Shown: positions 1 to 7,129, counted from the first letter of the stretch. The stretch is DNA of 10,624 nucleotides from SIG440 sp045580025 (GCA_045580025.1 JAZNNB010000038.1:1-10624), one strand, 5' to 3'. Notes: a model not told the origin generated them from the sequence alone. Numbers and translations: made by a program.

Positions 1-78
1 GTAACCATTTGTCAATACTTTTTTCAATCTTTTTTGAGATTTTTTTAAAGTTTTTTTGCCACTCGGCACAACTCGTCC

Positions 79-107
79 ATCTTACCACATCCTTTCCCTC
101 TTGTCAA
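79..107 (-). promoter_or_regulatory. Leftward sigma-A-like promoter, first of two tandem TTGACA modules
   Basis: Read on the minus strand, TTGACA (102-107) is followed after 17 bases by TAAGAT (79-84), a perfect -35 and a 4-of-6 match to the -10 consensus. An A-rich stretch lies just upstream of the -35, as in UP elements. A second copy of the same module, TGAAAAAAGTATTGACAA, lies at 9-26, and its -10 box would fall outside the window. The pair points leftward, away from thrS, so it probably serves a strongly transcribed unit beyond the edge. What that unit is cannot be seen. Confidence 0.5.
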
Positions 108-146
108 TACCTTTTTTCATTTTTTTTAAAAATTTTTTATATTAAA

Positions 147-172
147 TGGCGTATGGAAAAATCCATACGCCA
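147..172 (-). terminator. Probable terminator downstream of thrS
   Basis: A perfect 11-bp inverted repeat (147-157 with 162-172) with a 4-base loop lies 23 bases past the thrS stop codon. On the thrS strand it is followed by a U-rich but interrupted stretch (TTTAATATAAAAAATTTTTT). Position and stem quality support a Rho-independent terminator. The imperfect U-tract lowers confidence. Confidence 0.6.
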
Positions 173-194
173 AGTCATAAATTTCTTGTTAAAA

Positions 195-2129
195 TTATAT
201 AACCTTATCTTCAACCTCTTTGCCAAGCATTGCCATAAATTCATCAAGAGTCATTGTTCCAAGGTCACCATTCTTTCGTGAACGAACCGAAACTGTACCC
301 TCGTTCATTTCCTTTTCGCCTGCAATAATCATATAAGGAACTTTTTCGAGCTGAGCTTCTCGAATCTTGTAACCAATTTTTTCACTTCTGTCATCAAGTT
401 CTATGCGGAAGCCTTTTTCCTTAAGGGCTGTATAAAGCTTGTCTGCGTAATCAAGATAGTTATCAGAAATCGGCAAAATCTTCACCTGTGTTGGTGCAAG
501 CCAAGCCGGGAACGCACCCGCATATTTTTCAATAAGAAGCGCAAGGGTTCTTTCATAGCAGCCGATTGAAGTTCTGTGGATGATATAAGGATTCTTTTTA
601 GTTCCATCCTTATCTATATATTCCATACCGAATTTCTCGGCAAGCATCTGGTCAATCTGGATTGTGATAAGTGTATCTTCCTTACCAAATACATTCTTTA
701 TCTGAATATCAAGCTTTGGACCATAAAAAGCCGCTTCACCAACTCCAACCTTGTAAGGAATTTCAAGATGGTCAAGAATTTTAGCCATTGTATCCTGCGC
801 CTCGTTCCACTGTTCTTCTGTGCCAATATATTTTTCTTTATCGGCAGGATCCCACTGTGAGAATCTGTAAGAAACATCTTCATAAAGGCCAAGGGTCTTG
901 AGCATATAAATTGCCATTTCAAGACAGTTCTTGAATTCCTGTTCAAGCTGGTCAGGACGGCACATAAGATGGCCCTCTGAAATGGTAAACTGTCATACAC
1001 GGATAAGACCGTGCATTTCACCCGATGCTTCGTTTCTGAAAAGGGTTGAAGTTTCGCCGTATCTGATGGGCAGATCACGATAACTGCGCATTCTATTGAG
1101 ATATGCCTGATACTGGAACGGACAGGTCATAGGACGAAGAGCGAAAACTTCTTTGTCAGTTTCCTCATCACCCATCACAAACATACCGTCTTTATAATGA
1201 TCCCAGTGTCCTGAAATCTTATAAAGGTCGCTTTTTGCCATATATGGAGTCTTTGTTCTTACCCAGCCATTTTTATCCTCATGGTCCTCAACGAATCTCT
1301 GAAGAATCTGGATAATTTTTGCACCCTTTGGAAGAAGAATCGGAAGACCCTGCCCGATTGAATCAACAGTAGTGAAAATTTCGAGTTCACGACCGAGCTT
1401 GTTGTGGTCACGTTTTTTTGCTTCTTCAAGTCTTTCTATATATTCGTCAAGTTCCGCTTTTTTGGGGAATGCAGTACCATAAATTCTGGTAAGCATTTTG
1501 TTATTTTCGTTACCTCTCCAATATGCACCAGCAGTATACTGAAGCTTTATTGCTTTAATCTTGCCAGTAGACAAAAGGTGAGGACCTGCACAAAGGTCAG
1601 TGAAATCACCCTGCTTATAGAAAGAAATAACCGCATCTTCAGGAAGGTCGCGGATAAGTTCAACCTTGTAGGTTTCGCCTTTTTCCTCCATAAGTTTGAG
1701 AGCTTCAGCCCTTGGAAGTTCAAATCTTTCAAGGTGCAAGTCTTCCTTTATAATCTTTTTCATCTCGGCTTCAATTTTTTCAAGGTCATTATTTGTAATG
1801 GGATTCTCGAAATCAAAATCGTAATAGAAACCGTCATCTATAGCCGGGCCGATTGCCAGTTTTGTGTTTGGAAAAAGTCTTTTCACCGCCTGAGCCAGAA
1901 TGTGAGATGTAGTATGGCGATAAGTTCGTCTGCCGTCCTCGTCATCAAATGTGAGGAAATTCACCACACAATCTTTTTCGGGTACAAAATCAAGTCCGCA
2001 CACAGTGCCGTCCACCGTTGCGCTAAGTGCAACTCGTGCAAGGCCTTCGCTTATTGATTTTGCCACATCAAGAAGGCTTGTTCCGTTTTCAAAAGCCTTT
2101 ACATCATCTCGAAGTGTTATGTTTATCAC
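195..2129 (-). CDS. thrS: Threonyl-tRNA synthetase, interrupted by an in-frame TGA at codon 379
   Basis: Class II synthetase that charges tRNA-Thr in the cytoplasm. Read through the TGA it has 644 residues, the usual family length. In order: TGS domain (about 1-62), editing domain with HTTSH (72-76) and CAGPH (180-184), catalytic core with motif 2 FRNE (364-367), and a C-terminal anticodon-binding domain. The three expected catalytic zinc ligands are present as C336, H387 and H518. The start is GTG (2127-2129), chosen because AAAGGAG (2139-2145) sits 9 bases upstream. Odd feature: codon 379 (993-995) is TGA, inside what should read HGLIRVRQFTISEGH. Both sides share one frame and no other lesion is visible. 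As sequenced, translation would yield a 378-residue fragment, with possible restart at ATG 963-965 giving a 256-residue fragment. It could be a recent pseudogene with a second thrS elsewhere, a base-call error (CGA to TGA), or a recoded codon. Gene identity is certain; functional state is not. Confidence 0.95.
993..995 (-). other. In-frame TGA codon within thrS
   Basis: The plus-strand bases TCA give TGA on the coding strand, preceded by CGT GTA (Arg-Val) and followed by CAG TTT ACC (Gln-Phe-Thr). Family members carry RVR before this stretch, so the missing residue is an arginine of the motif-2 loop. A single C-to-T change of CGA explains it. TGA ends other genes in the window (the Kae1-like gene, the first CHR gene, the recombinase), so general reassignment is unlikely. 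Confidence 0.9.
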
Positions 2130-2162
2130 AGCAATCCGCTCCTTTCTTTATTTTTTCCAACT

Positions 2163-2180
2163 TGCCGCATTCTTGCGGCA
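2163..2180 (-). promoter_or_regulatory. Hairpin in the thrS leader
   Basis: The thrS leader RNA, about 70 nt from the predicted start, contains a perfect 7-bp stem with an AGAA loop (TGCCGCAAGAATGCGGCA). It lies about 17 bases upstream of the AAAGGAG ribosome site and has no U-tract, so it is not a terminator. It could be a translational operator or simply stabilise the RNA. The leader is too short for a T-box and no T-box sequence is visible. Confidence 0.4.
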
Positions 2181-2206
2181 TCGGGTTGCTTTCATACATA
2201 AATAAT

Positions 2207-2235
2207 ATTGTAACTCAAAAACAAAAAAATTGCAA
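2207..2235 (-). promoter_or_regulatory. thrS promoter
   Basis: On the minus strand TTGCAA (2230-2235) and TACAAT (2207-2212) are separated by exactly 17 bases. The -10 matches consensus at 5 of 6 positions and the -35 at 4 of 6. Predicted transcription start is near 2200. The -35 box lies inside the arm of the terminator hairpin that ends the upstream operon. Confidence 0.7.
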
Positions 2236-2253
2236 TACCATAATTGCAATTTT
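2218..2253 (-). terminator. Terminator of the Asp23-nusB-xseAB-ispA operon
   Basis: An 11-bp inverted repeat (AAAATTGCAAT at 2243-2253 and its complement at 2226-2236, six-base loop) starts 17 bases past the ispA stop. On the minus strand it is followed by a run of seven T, one G and five T. The stem is AT-rich, hence weak, but the U-tract is strong. It overlaps the thrS -35 box. Confidence 0.65.
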
Positions 2254-2269
2254 CTGTCATTTATTGTAT

Positions 2270-3163
2270 TTAGTTTTTTCTGTCCATGAGCCTTAGCGCA
2301 AGTTCTTTTAAGAAATCTGCTTTGTTACCAAAAATTTCAAGAGCCTTAACCGCATCGTTTGTCAAAGCATTTGCTTTCGCACGTGCGGCATTAACACCCA
2401 ACAATGTGACATAGGTTGTTTTCTCGTTTTCAGCGTCGCTTCCTATGGGTTTTCCGAGAACGCTCTCGTCCCCCTCGCAATCAAGAATGTCGTCTTGAAT
2501 TTGAAATGCAAGACCAAGCTTTTCCGCAAATTCCGCAACTGCTTTTATATCATTTTCGTCGGCATCAGCCGCCAACGCCCCCAAAAGTGCTGACACCCTA
2601 ATAAGCGCACCTGTTTTTCTCTGGTGCAGATAATTGAGAGTTTCTTCATCAACGCACTTTTTCCCCTCACATTCAAGGTCAACAACCTGACCTCCAATCA
2701 TACCCATACAGCCTGCCGCTTTTGAAAGTTCAAAAACAGCCCTCAAAATCGTTTCGGATTTTGCATTTTTGTATGCAGAGAAATCAGCTATATATTCAAA
2801 TGCTCCTGTGAGAAGTCCATCCCCCGCCAAAAGAGCATTAGCCTCGCCAAACTTTTTGTGACAGGTAGGCATACCACGGCGCAAATCGTCATTGTCCATA
2901 CAAGGGAGATCGTCATGAATGAGAGAATATGTATGTATGCACTCGACCGCAATGCCAAACCTGAGAGCGTCAGGAGTGCAACCACCAATCATATCACAAA
3001 CTGCAAGACACAACATAGGACGAAGTCTTTTCCCCCCTGCCATAACGCTGTACATCATTGCATCATAAACAACTTTTTGGAGACAGTCCTTTTCTTTAAA
3101 CTCATTGTTCAGACTATCATTTATCATTTTGGTATAAAGGCTAAATCTTTCTTCAAACGTCAT
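2270..3163 (-). CDS. ispA: Farnesyl diphosphate synthase (class II prenyltransferase)
   Basis: Condenses isopentenyl diphosphate with dimethylallyl and geranyl diphosphate to make C15 farnesyl diphosphate, precursor of undecaprenyl phosphate and other isoprenoids; cytoplasmic. The 297-residue protein shows GGKRLRP (44-50), the first aspartate-rich motif DDLPCMDNDD (from residue 84), KTG (183-185) and the second aspartate-rich motif DDILD (224-228). The residues before the first motif (CIHTYSLIHDD) closely match Escherichia coli IspA, favouring a C15 rather than a longer product, although geranylgeranyl synthase cannot be excluded. ATG at 3161-3163 was chosen because an AGGTG ribosome site lies 6 bases upstream. 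A GTG three codons earlier (3170-3172) is possible but would itself lie in that site. It begins 14 bases after xseB and is the last gene of the operon. dxs, a frequent next gene in Clostridia, is absent here. Confidence 0.93.
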   Translation of the reverse strand: MTFEERFSLYTKMINDSLNNEFKEKDCLQKVVYDAMMYSVMAGGKRLRPMLCLAVCDMIGGCTPDALRFGIAVECIHTYSLIHDDLPCMDNDDLRRGMPTCHKKFGEANALLAGDGLLTGAFEYIADFSAYKNAKSETILRAVFELSKAAGCMGMIGGQVVDLECEGKKCVDEETLNYLHQRKTGALIRVSALLGALAADADENDIKAVAEFAEKLGLAFQIQDDILDCEGDESVLGKPIGSDAENEKTTYVTLLGVNAARAKANALTNDAVKALEIFGNKADFLKELALRLMDRKN

Positions 3164-3177
3164 ATTGTTCACCTCGG

Positions 3178-3414
3178 TTACTGGGCTTCAAAAGGCTTTT
3201 CTTCCATTTCGCCATCGACATTCTTCATAAGGACAGATATTTTTTGCTCTGCATTTTTAAGCTGATTGGAACATTCCTTTGCTCTGCCTATGCCCTCAGA
3301 AAACAGCTCAAGCATTTGGTCAAGTGAAACCTCGCCGCCCTCAAGCTTTTGGATTATTTTTTCAAGCTCTTTTATGTTTTCTTCAAAACTCATTTCATTC
3401 TTCTCGACTGACAT
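3178..3414 (-). CDS. xseB: Exodeoxyribonuclease VII small subunit
   Basis: Small subunit of exonuclease VII, which degrades single-stranded DNA from both ends into oligonucleotides. Several XseB helices pack onto one XseA. The protein has 78 residues, typical for the family, and consists of helical stretches with the characteristic pattern LEKIIQKLEGGEVSLDQML...F..G......C...L..AEQKI. The start is ATG at 3412-3414, preceded by an AAGGGGG ribosome site. The xseA stop codon is 12 bases upstream, so the two subunits are probably co-translated. The C-terminal tail is acidic and not conserved. The pairing with xseA makes the assignment secure. Confidence 0.93.
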   Translation of the reverse strand: MSVEKNEMSFEENIKELEKIIQKLEGGEVSLDQMLELFSEGIGRAKECSNQLKNAEQKISVLMKNVDGEMEEKPFEAQ

Positions 3415-3426
3415 TTTTCTGCCCCC

Positions 3427-4620
3427 TTATTTTACAATAGTATTTATTTCACCGTCGCTTACCCTAACCGTCATATTGTCACCCGACTTTACCTGACTTG
3501 TGCTTTTTACAACAGCACCAAAAGCATCTTTCGCTACCGCATAGCCACGACTCAAAGTCCCAAGAGGACTGAGGGCATCAAGCTTTGACGCCACAATGCT
3601 CAGGAGTTGTTGTTTTTCGCCGAGGACACTCTTGGTTGAATTTTCAAACATTTTGGAAAGGTGGTCAAGGTATATCCACTTTTCATTTATTTTTGATATA
3701 GGGTCACGGAGTATCTGCTTGTCGGTATACATTTTGAGAACGAGACGCCTGTTTTCAAGGATTTTTCTTGATGCTGTCTTTATTCTTCCTTTGGCGTTTT
3801 CAAATTTATCAAATAGCTCTTCAGCCGAGGGTACAGCAAGCTCCGCCGCAGCAGAGGGAGTTGGCGCTCTTAAGTCTGAAACAAAGTCGGCAATGGTAAA
3901 GTCTATTTCGTGCCCAACCGCAGAAATTATTGGGATTTCACTCTCGAAAATTGTCCGTGCCACAAGCTCCTCATTGAATGCCCAGAGGTCTTCAATGGAG
4001 CCGCCACCTCTTCCCACAATAATAACGTCACAATTCTTCACTTTGTTAAAATACTTTATTCCGTCACTTATGCTTTTTGCAGCACCGTCACCTTGCACAA
4101 GTGCAGGATAAAGGCAAATATCCGCAGCCTTGTAGCGTCTTGACAAAACATTTATTATATCACGTACAGCCGCACCTGTGGGTGCTGTAACAACCCCAAC
4201 ACATTTTGGGTAACGTGGAATTTCTTTCTTGGCAGAAGCATCAAAAAGTCCCTCACTTTGAAGTTTTGCTTTCAGTTTTTCAAATTGCTCGTGAAGATTT
4301 CCTTTTCCATCAGGGGCCATAGAATTTATATAAAGCTGATATTGTCCGTCACGTTCATAAACACCTACTCTTCCCTCTGCCACGACCTGCATGCCGTTTT
4401 CTGGCTTAAAGCCAAGGCCAAAAGCAGCATTTTTGAACATAACCGCACGGAGCGTACCCGTTTCGTCTTTTAAAGACATATAAAGATGCCCCGACGAGTG
4501 ACTTTTGAAATTTGAAATCTCGCCTTTTATTTTTATATTTGAAAGAAGCGGAACCTGACCAATCAAATCTTTGATAAACAAGTTTAGTTGTCCCACAGTC
4601 ATAATCATTTTTTCATACAT
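3427..4620 (-). CDS. xseA: Exodeoxyribonuclease VII large subunit
   Basis: Catalytic subunit of exonuclease VII, a cytoplasmic single-strand DNA nuclease used in mismatch repair and in clearing abnormal DNA. The 397 residues include an N-terminal OB-fold for DNA binding (about 8-102), then the catalytic domain with VGVVTAPTGAAVRDI (141-155), VGRGGGSIEDLWAFNEE (202-218) and SAVGHEIDFTIADFVSDLRAP (starting 233), a helical region (about 265-345), and the C-terminal LSRGYA motif (357-362). All family signatures are intact. ATG at 4618-4620 is the start: AAGGTGAT overlaps the stop of the upstream Kae1-like gene and lies 5 bases before it, which suggests translational coupling. Confidence 0.96.
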   Translation of the reverse strand: MYEKMIMTVGQLNLFIKDLIGQVPLLSNIKIKGEISNFKSHSSGHLYMSLKDETGTLRAVMFKNAAFGLGFKPENGMQVVAEGRVGVYERDGQYQLYINSMAPDGKGNLHEQFEKLKAKLQSEGLFDASAKKEIPRYPKCVGVVTAPTGAAVRDIINVLSRRYKAADICLYPALVQGDGAAKSISDGIKYFNKVKNCDVIIVGRGGGSIEDLWAFNEELVARTIFESEIPIISAVGHEIDFTIADFVSDLRAPTPSAAAELAVPSAEELFDKFENAKGRIKTASRKILENRRLVLKMYTDKQILRDPISKINEKWIYLDHLSKMFENSTKSVLGEKQQLLSIVASKLDALSPLGTLSRGYAVAKDAFGAVVKSTSQVKSGDNMTVRVSDGEINTIVK

Positions 4621-4624
4621 AATA

Positions 4625-5578
4625 TCACCTTGAAACTGAGTTCATTCTTGCCCCGATTTCACACACTCCAACTGCATTATCTGTGCTAAGTTCTGCCTCT
4701 GCAAAATATACATTTGGCACATCCGAAAATTCATTCCTCAAAAACTTTGACGAAGAGACACCGCCTACCATTAAAACATTTTTTATGCCATACTTTTCTT
4801 TTGCAAACTCCACAGACCTTCGTATAGACACCGAAATGCATTTCATAACATGATATGCGATTTTTTCTTTATCTTCACCGCTTTCAAGGAGTCGTCTGTA
4901 CCTTGTTTCTTCCCCTGAAAAATTTATATAGGCATCATTTACGCAAGTCTTTACACGTTCCTGTTTTCCGCCATAATTCACTGCTGAATAGTCAATGTAT
5001 TTTCCGCAAGGAAAGTCAAAACCAAGCTTTACGCCTATGCGGTCGATAAACTGCCCTGCAGGCAGGTCACGTGTTCCACCTACTATTTCGCAATCAAATC
5101 CATTTTCTGTTTTTTTGGCAAGCAACAGCTCGGTTGTACCACCCGACAGATGATAAACCAAAAACGGTTCATCCATAATATCATATTTCTTGCAGGAATA
5201 AATCGCCGCCATAATATGTCCGTCCTGATGCGAGGTTTCTATGTACCTTGCATTAAGAACGCTTTTGATAGATTTTGCAAAAGACTGCCCAGCCAAAAAT
5301 ACCGGCATATACGAGCCCTGAACGCTTCTGGGACGTGAACTAACCGCCACTGTTACGTCATCAAACTCACGAATTTTCATAGTTTTCCCAAGCTCTTCAA
5401 AAAGCAATGGAAGGTTTTTAACATGCTGAAAGAGAGCGTCGGACTGTCTGAGTCCGCATTCGCCCTCCTCCACATCAAGCATTTTTTTAAAATGAAACAT
5501 TCTGTCACCGCACTTTGCAGCAACAGAGGTAGTATAACAGCTGGTATCAATGCCGATAACCAATCTCTTATCTTCCAT
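4625..5578 (-). CDS. TsaD/Kae1-like ASKHA protein (peptidase M22 family), not canonical TsaD
   Basis: A 317-residue paralogue of TsaD/Kae1, the enzyme that adds threonylcarbamoyl to adenine 37 of tRNA. It keeps the metal-binding pair H117-x3-H121 (SHQDGH), a nucleotide loop LSGGTTELLL (144-153), GQFIDRIGVKLG (175-186), VGGVSSSKFLR (271-281) and the C-terminal STDNA with D300. It departs from true TsaD at the N-terminal motif, where ETSCDET is replaced by DTSCYTT (11-17), at SGG followed by T rather than H, and at the segment that reads GGTRDLPAGQFID instead of the usual GETLDDAAGEAFD. A separate true tsaD is therefore expected elsewhere. Its start overlaps the nusB stop by one base (TAATG), and its TGA stop lies 4 bases before xseA. 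Paralogues of this type sit beside nusB and xseA in various Clostridia. The function is not established; binding of ATP and metal is inferred. Confidence 0.82.
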   Translation of the reverse strand: MEDKRLVIGIDTSCYTTSVAAKCGDRMFHFKKMLDVEEGECGLRQSDALFQHVKNLPLLFEELGKTMKIREFDDVTVAVSSRPRSVQGSYMPVFLAGQSFAKSIKSVLNARYIETSHQDGHIMAAIYSCKKYDIMDEPFLVYHLSGGTTELLLAKKTENGFDCEIVGGTRDLPAGQFIDRIGVKLGFDFPCGKYIDYSAVNYGGKQERVKTCVNDAYINFSGEETRYRRLLESGEDKEKIAYHVMKCISVSIRRSVEFAKEKYGIKNVLMVGGVSSSKFLRNEFSDVPNVYFAEAELSTDNAVGVCEIGARMNSVSR

Positions 5579-5979
5579 TATGACACCTGCACTTTGCCAA
5601 TTTTTCCAAGAATACCGTTCACGAAAGGTGCCGCTTCCTCGCCGTCATACTTTTTCGCAAGGCCCACTGCTTCGTTCACTGTAACGGCATTTGGAATATC
5701 CGGGCAGAACAAAAGTTCATATACCGCAAGCCTCAGCACCGCCAAACTCACACAGGAAAGACGTTCAACATTCCAATCTTTTGCCGCTTCATCAATCCTT
5801 TTGTCTATTTCAGCAATATTCTCTTTTGTGCCAAGAACAACAGATTTTACATAATCCTGCTGCTGCCCCGGCTTATATTCATCAATAAAATCTTCAAGTA
5901 TCGCTTCAATATCATCCGGCTGAAATTTATACTGAAAAATCAGCACAAATGCATATTCTCTGGCTTTCGTTCTGTTCAT
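5578..5979 (-). CDS. nusB: Transcription antitermination factor NusB
   Basis: All-helical RNA-binding protein that with NusE (S10) recognises boxA in rRNA leaders and supports antitermination. The 133-residue length is typical. Visible signatures are the N-terminal R.KAREYAFVLIFQ, the central ER.SCVSLAVLRLAVYELLF, and the C-terminal NEAVGLAKKYDGEEAAPFVNGILGKI. The ATG at 5977-5979 has only a weak ribosome site (GGGGA, about 12 bases upstream), which may mean low expression. It follows the Asp23-family gene by 37 bases with no terminator between, and its stop overlaps the next start codon. Confidence 0.95.
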   Translation of the reverse strand: MNRTKAREYAFVLIFQYKFQPDDIEAILEDFIDEYKPGQQQDYVKSVVLGTKENIAEIDKRIDEAAKDWNVERLSCVSLAVLRLAVYELLFCPDIPNAVTVNEAVGLAKKYDGEEAAPFVNGILGKIGKVQVS

Positions 5980-6016
5980 AGTCTATCTCAATCCCCGGTT
6001 CTTTTGTAAATTTAAT

Positions 6017-6448
6017 TTATTCTTCAGATGATTCTTCTACTAAAGTATCCTCAACAGTTTCTTCAGACATTTCTTCTTTCTTGGCGGTGTTCACGCCCTC
6101 GATATTTACGTTTACAGCCACAACATTAAGTCCTGTCATAGCTTCAACCTCGTTTTTAGTCTTTTCCTGAATTTCCCATGCTACATCAGGAATTTTAACA
6201 CCGTATTCAACAATCACAAACATATCGATTTTTACCTCGCGGTCAGTGATTGCAACCTTAACACCCTTTGAAGGATTTTTTTTACCCAGAAGCTCTGCAA
6301 ATCCTCCTGTTATTGAGCCGAACATCCCCGCAACACCATCAATACTCTTCGCGGCAATGGACGCAATGGTCGCTACAACATCATTTGAAATGCAAACATT
6401 TCCGTCTCTGTCAATAGTTGTATTTATGTTTGTTTCTTCAACTGCCAT
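6017..6448 (-). CDS. Asp23/Gls24 family envelope stress protein
   Basis: Small cytoplasmic protein of the Asp23/Gls24 (DUF322) family. Staphylococcal Asp23 polymerises at the membrane, and loss in several Gram-positives gives envelope or alkaline stress effects; the exact role here is unknown. The 143 residues show the family pattern: GNVCISNDVVATIASIAAKSIDGVAG near the N terminus, VKVAITDREVKIDMFVIVEYGVKIPDVAWEIQ in the middle, and TGLNVVAVNVNIEGV, followed by a highly acidic tail of about 20 residues. I chose ATG 6446-6448 (MAVEET) on family length. An in-frame ATG at 6458-6460 and a TTG further upstream are alternatives, and AAAGG lies rather far from the chosen start. It is the first gene of the operon that continues to ispA, an arrangement common in Clostridia. 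Confidence 0.9.
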   Translation of the reverse strand: MAVEETNINTTIDRDGNVCISNDVVATIASIAAKSIDGVAGMFGSITGGFAELLGKKNPSKGVKVAITDREVKIDMFVIVEYGVKIPDVAWEIQEKTKNEVEAMTGLNVVAVNVNIEGVNTAKKEEMSEETVEDTLVEESSEE

Positions 6449-6507
6449 AATATCTACCATACCTTTCCGCCCGCACAAAATCTGGGGGCAAGTGTTAGCT
6501 TTATTTG

Positions 6508-6536
6508 ATTATATCACATTATATAAAGTTTTACAA
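6508..6536 (-). promoter_or_regulatory. Promoter of the Asp23-nusB-xseAB-ispA operon
   Basis: On the minus strand TTGTAA (6531-6536) and TATAAT (6508-6513) are separated by 17 bases, giving a perfect -10 and a 4-of-6 -35. A second TATAAT-like hexamer lies just upstream but has no matching -35. Predicted start is near 6500, about 50 bases before the Asp23-family gene. Confidence 0.7.
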
Positions 6537-6574
6537 TTATTTTTTAAAATAATTTCAATTATATTTATTCTCCC

Positions 6575-7129
6575 CTAAAATCCCAGCAAAATCCCACACA
6601 CCGCACCGATAATTATATACAATGCAGGATGCTTTTTGAATTTCATACTTAGAAACACAAGCACACCAAAAAGCACGATTTTTCTGTAATCAAGCATCAT
6701 CCAGAGATTTTCTGCATCTTGAACCAAAAAATTCTGTTTGAAAATTGTCAGGACAGAAACTGTCAAAAGCCCTGTTACCGCAGCACGAAGACCGTAAAAA
6801 AGACTTTTAACAATTTTATTTTCTTTAAATTTTTCAAAAAAATAGGATATAATAAGAATAATAATTATACTTGGTGCGATAAGCCCGAGAGTTGTGAATA
6901 TTCCGCAAAAAACGCCACCAGTAGTCACACCCGCATATGTCGCCATATTTACGCCGATTGGTCCGGGTGACGATTCAGAAACCGCAATCATATTGGTAAG
7001 CTCTTCAGCCGTAAACCAATCATATTTTCTTGTAAGGTCAAACAAAAACGGCAACGTTGCAAGTCCACCGCCAACAGAAAAAAGACCTACCTTGAAAAAT
7101 TCCAGGAACATTGTGGTGAAAAGCATCAT
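6575..7129 (-). CDS. CHR-family (chromate transporter) protein, second of a pair
   Basis: Short-chain CHR protein of 184 residues: a single CHR domain, half of the long ChrA transporter. Such proteins occur as adjacent pairs, as with Bacillus subtilis YwrA/YwrB, and are thought to work as heteromers exporting chromate or a related anion. Chromate specificity is not shown here. Visible are the signature FFKVGLFSVGGGLATLPFL (11-29), the SESSPGPIGVNMATYAG segment (50-66), and four to five hydrophobic helices, ending within the membrane at ILLGF. The ATG at 7127-7129 overlaps the preceding gene's TGA in an ATGA arrangement, with an AGGTGA ribosome site 6 bases upstream; a second ATG follows at once. 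No metal- or redox-sensing regulator is visible next to it. No convincing terminator follows. Confidence 0.88.
   Translation of the reverse strand: MMLFTTMFLEFFKVGLFSVGGGLATLPFLFDLTRKYDWFTAEELTNMIAVSESSPGPIGVNMATYAGVTTGGVFCGIFTTLGLIAPSIIIILIISYFFEKFKENKIVKSLFYGLRAAVTGLLTVSVLTIFKQNFLVQDAENLWMMLDYRKIVLFGVLVFLSMKFKKHPALYIIIGAVCGILLGF

Noticed and set aside
9..281. Plus-strand frame at the left edge
   Set aside because: Its translation is low-complexity Phe/Leu/Lys from T-tracts, and it crosses the thrS terminator and the end of thrS.
930..995. The thrS TGA as a selenocysteine codon with a downstream SECIS hairpin
   Set aside because: The family residue is arginine, not cysteine, and I see no stable stem-loop at the bacterial SECIS distance after the TGA.
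993..995. Genome-wide reassignment of TGA as a sense codon
   Set aside because: TGA ends the Kae1-like gene, the first CHR gene (ATGA overlap) and the recombinase at sensible family ends, so it behaves as a stop in this genome.
1404..2057. Long plus-strand frame of 217 codons antisense to thrS
   Set aside because: It is a shadow of the conserved thrS frame; its translation is rich in Phe, Cys and Lys without recognisable motifs, and no ribosome site was noted.
2130..2206. T-box riboswitch upstream of thrS
   Set aside because: The leader from the predicted start is only about 70 bases, with one small hairpin and no T-box-like conserved sequence or antiterminator.
6535..6554. AT-only inverted repeat as terminator of the CHR operon
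   Set aside because: It is a 9-bp stem of only A and T with a 2-base loop and no U-tract on the minus strand; such repeats are expected by chance in this AT-rich gap.
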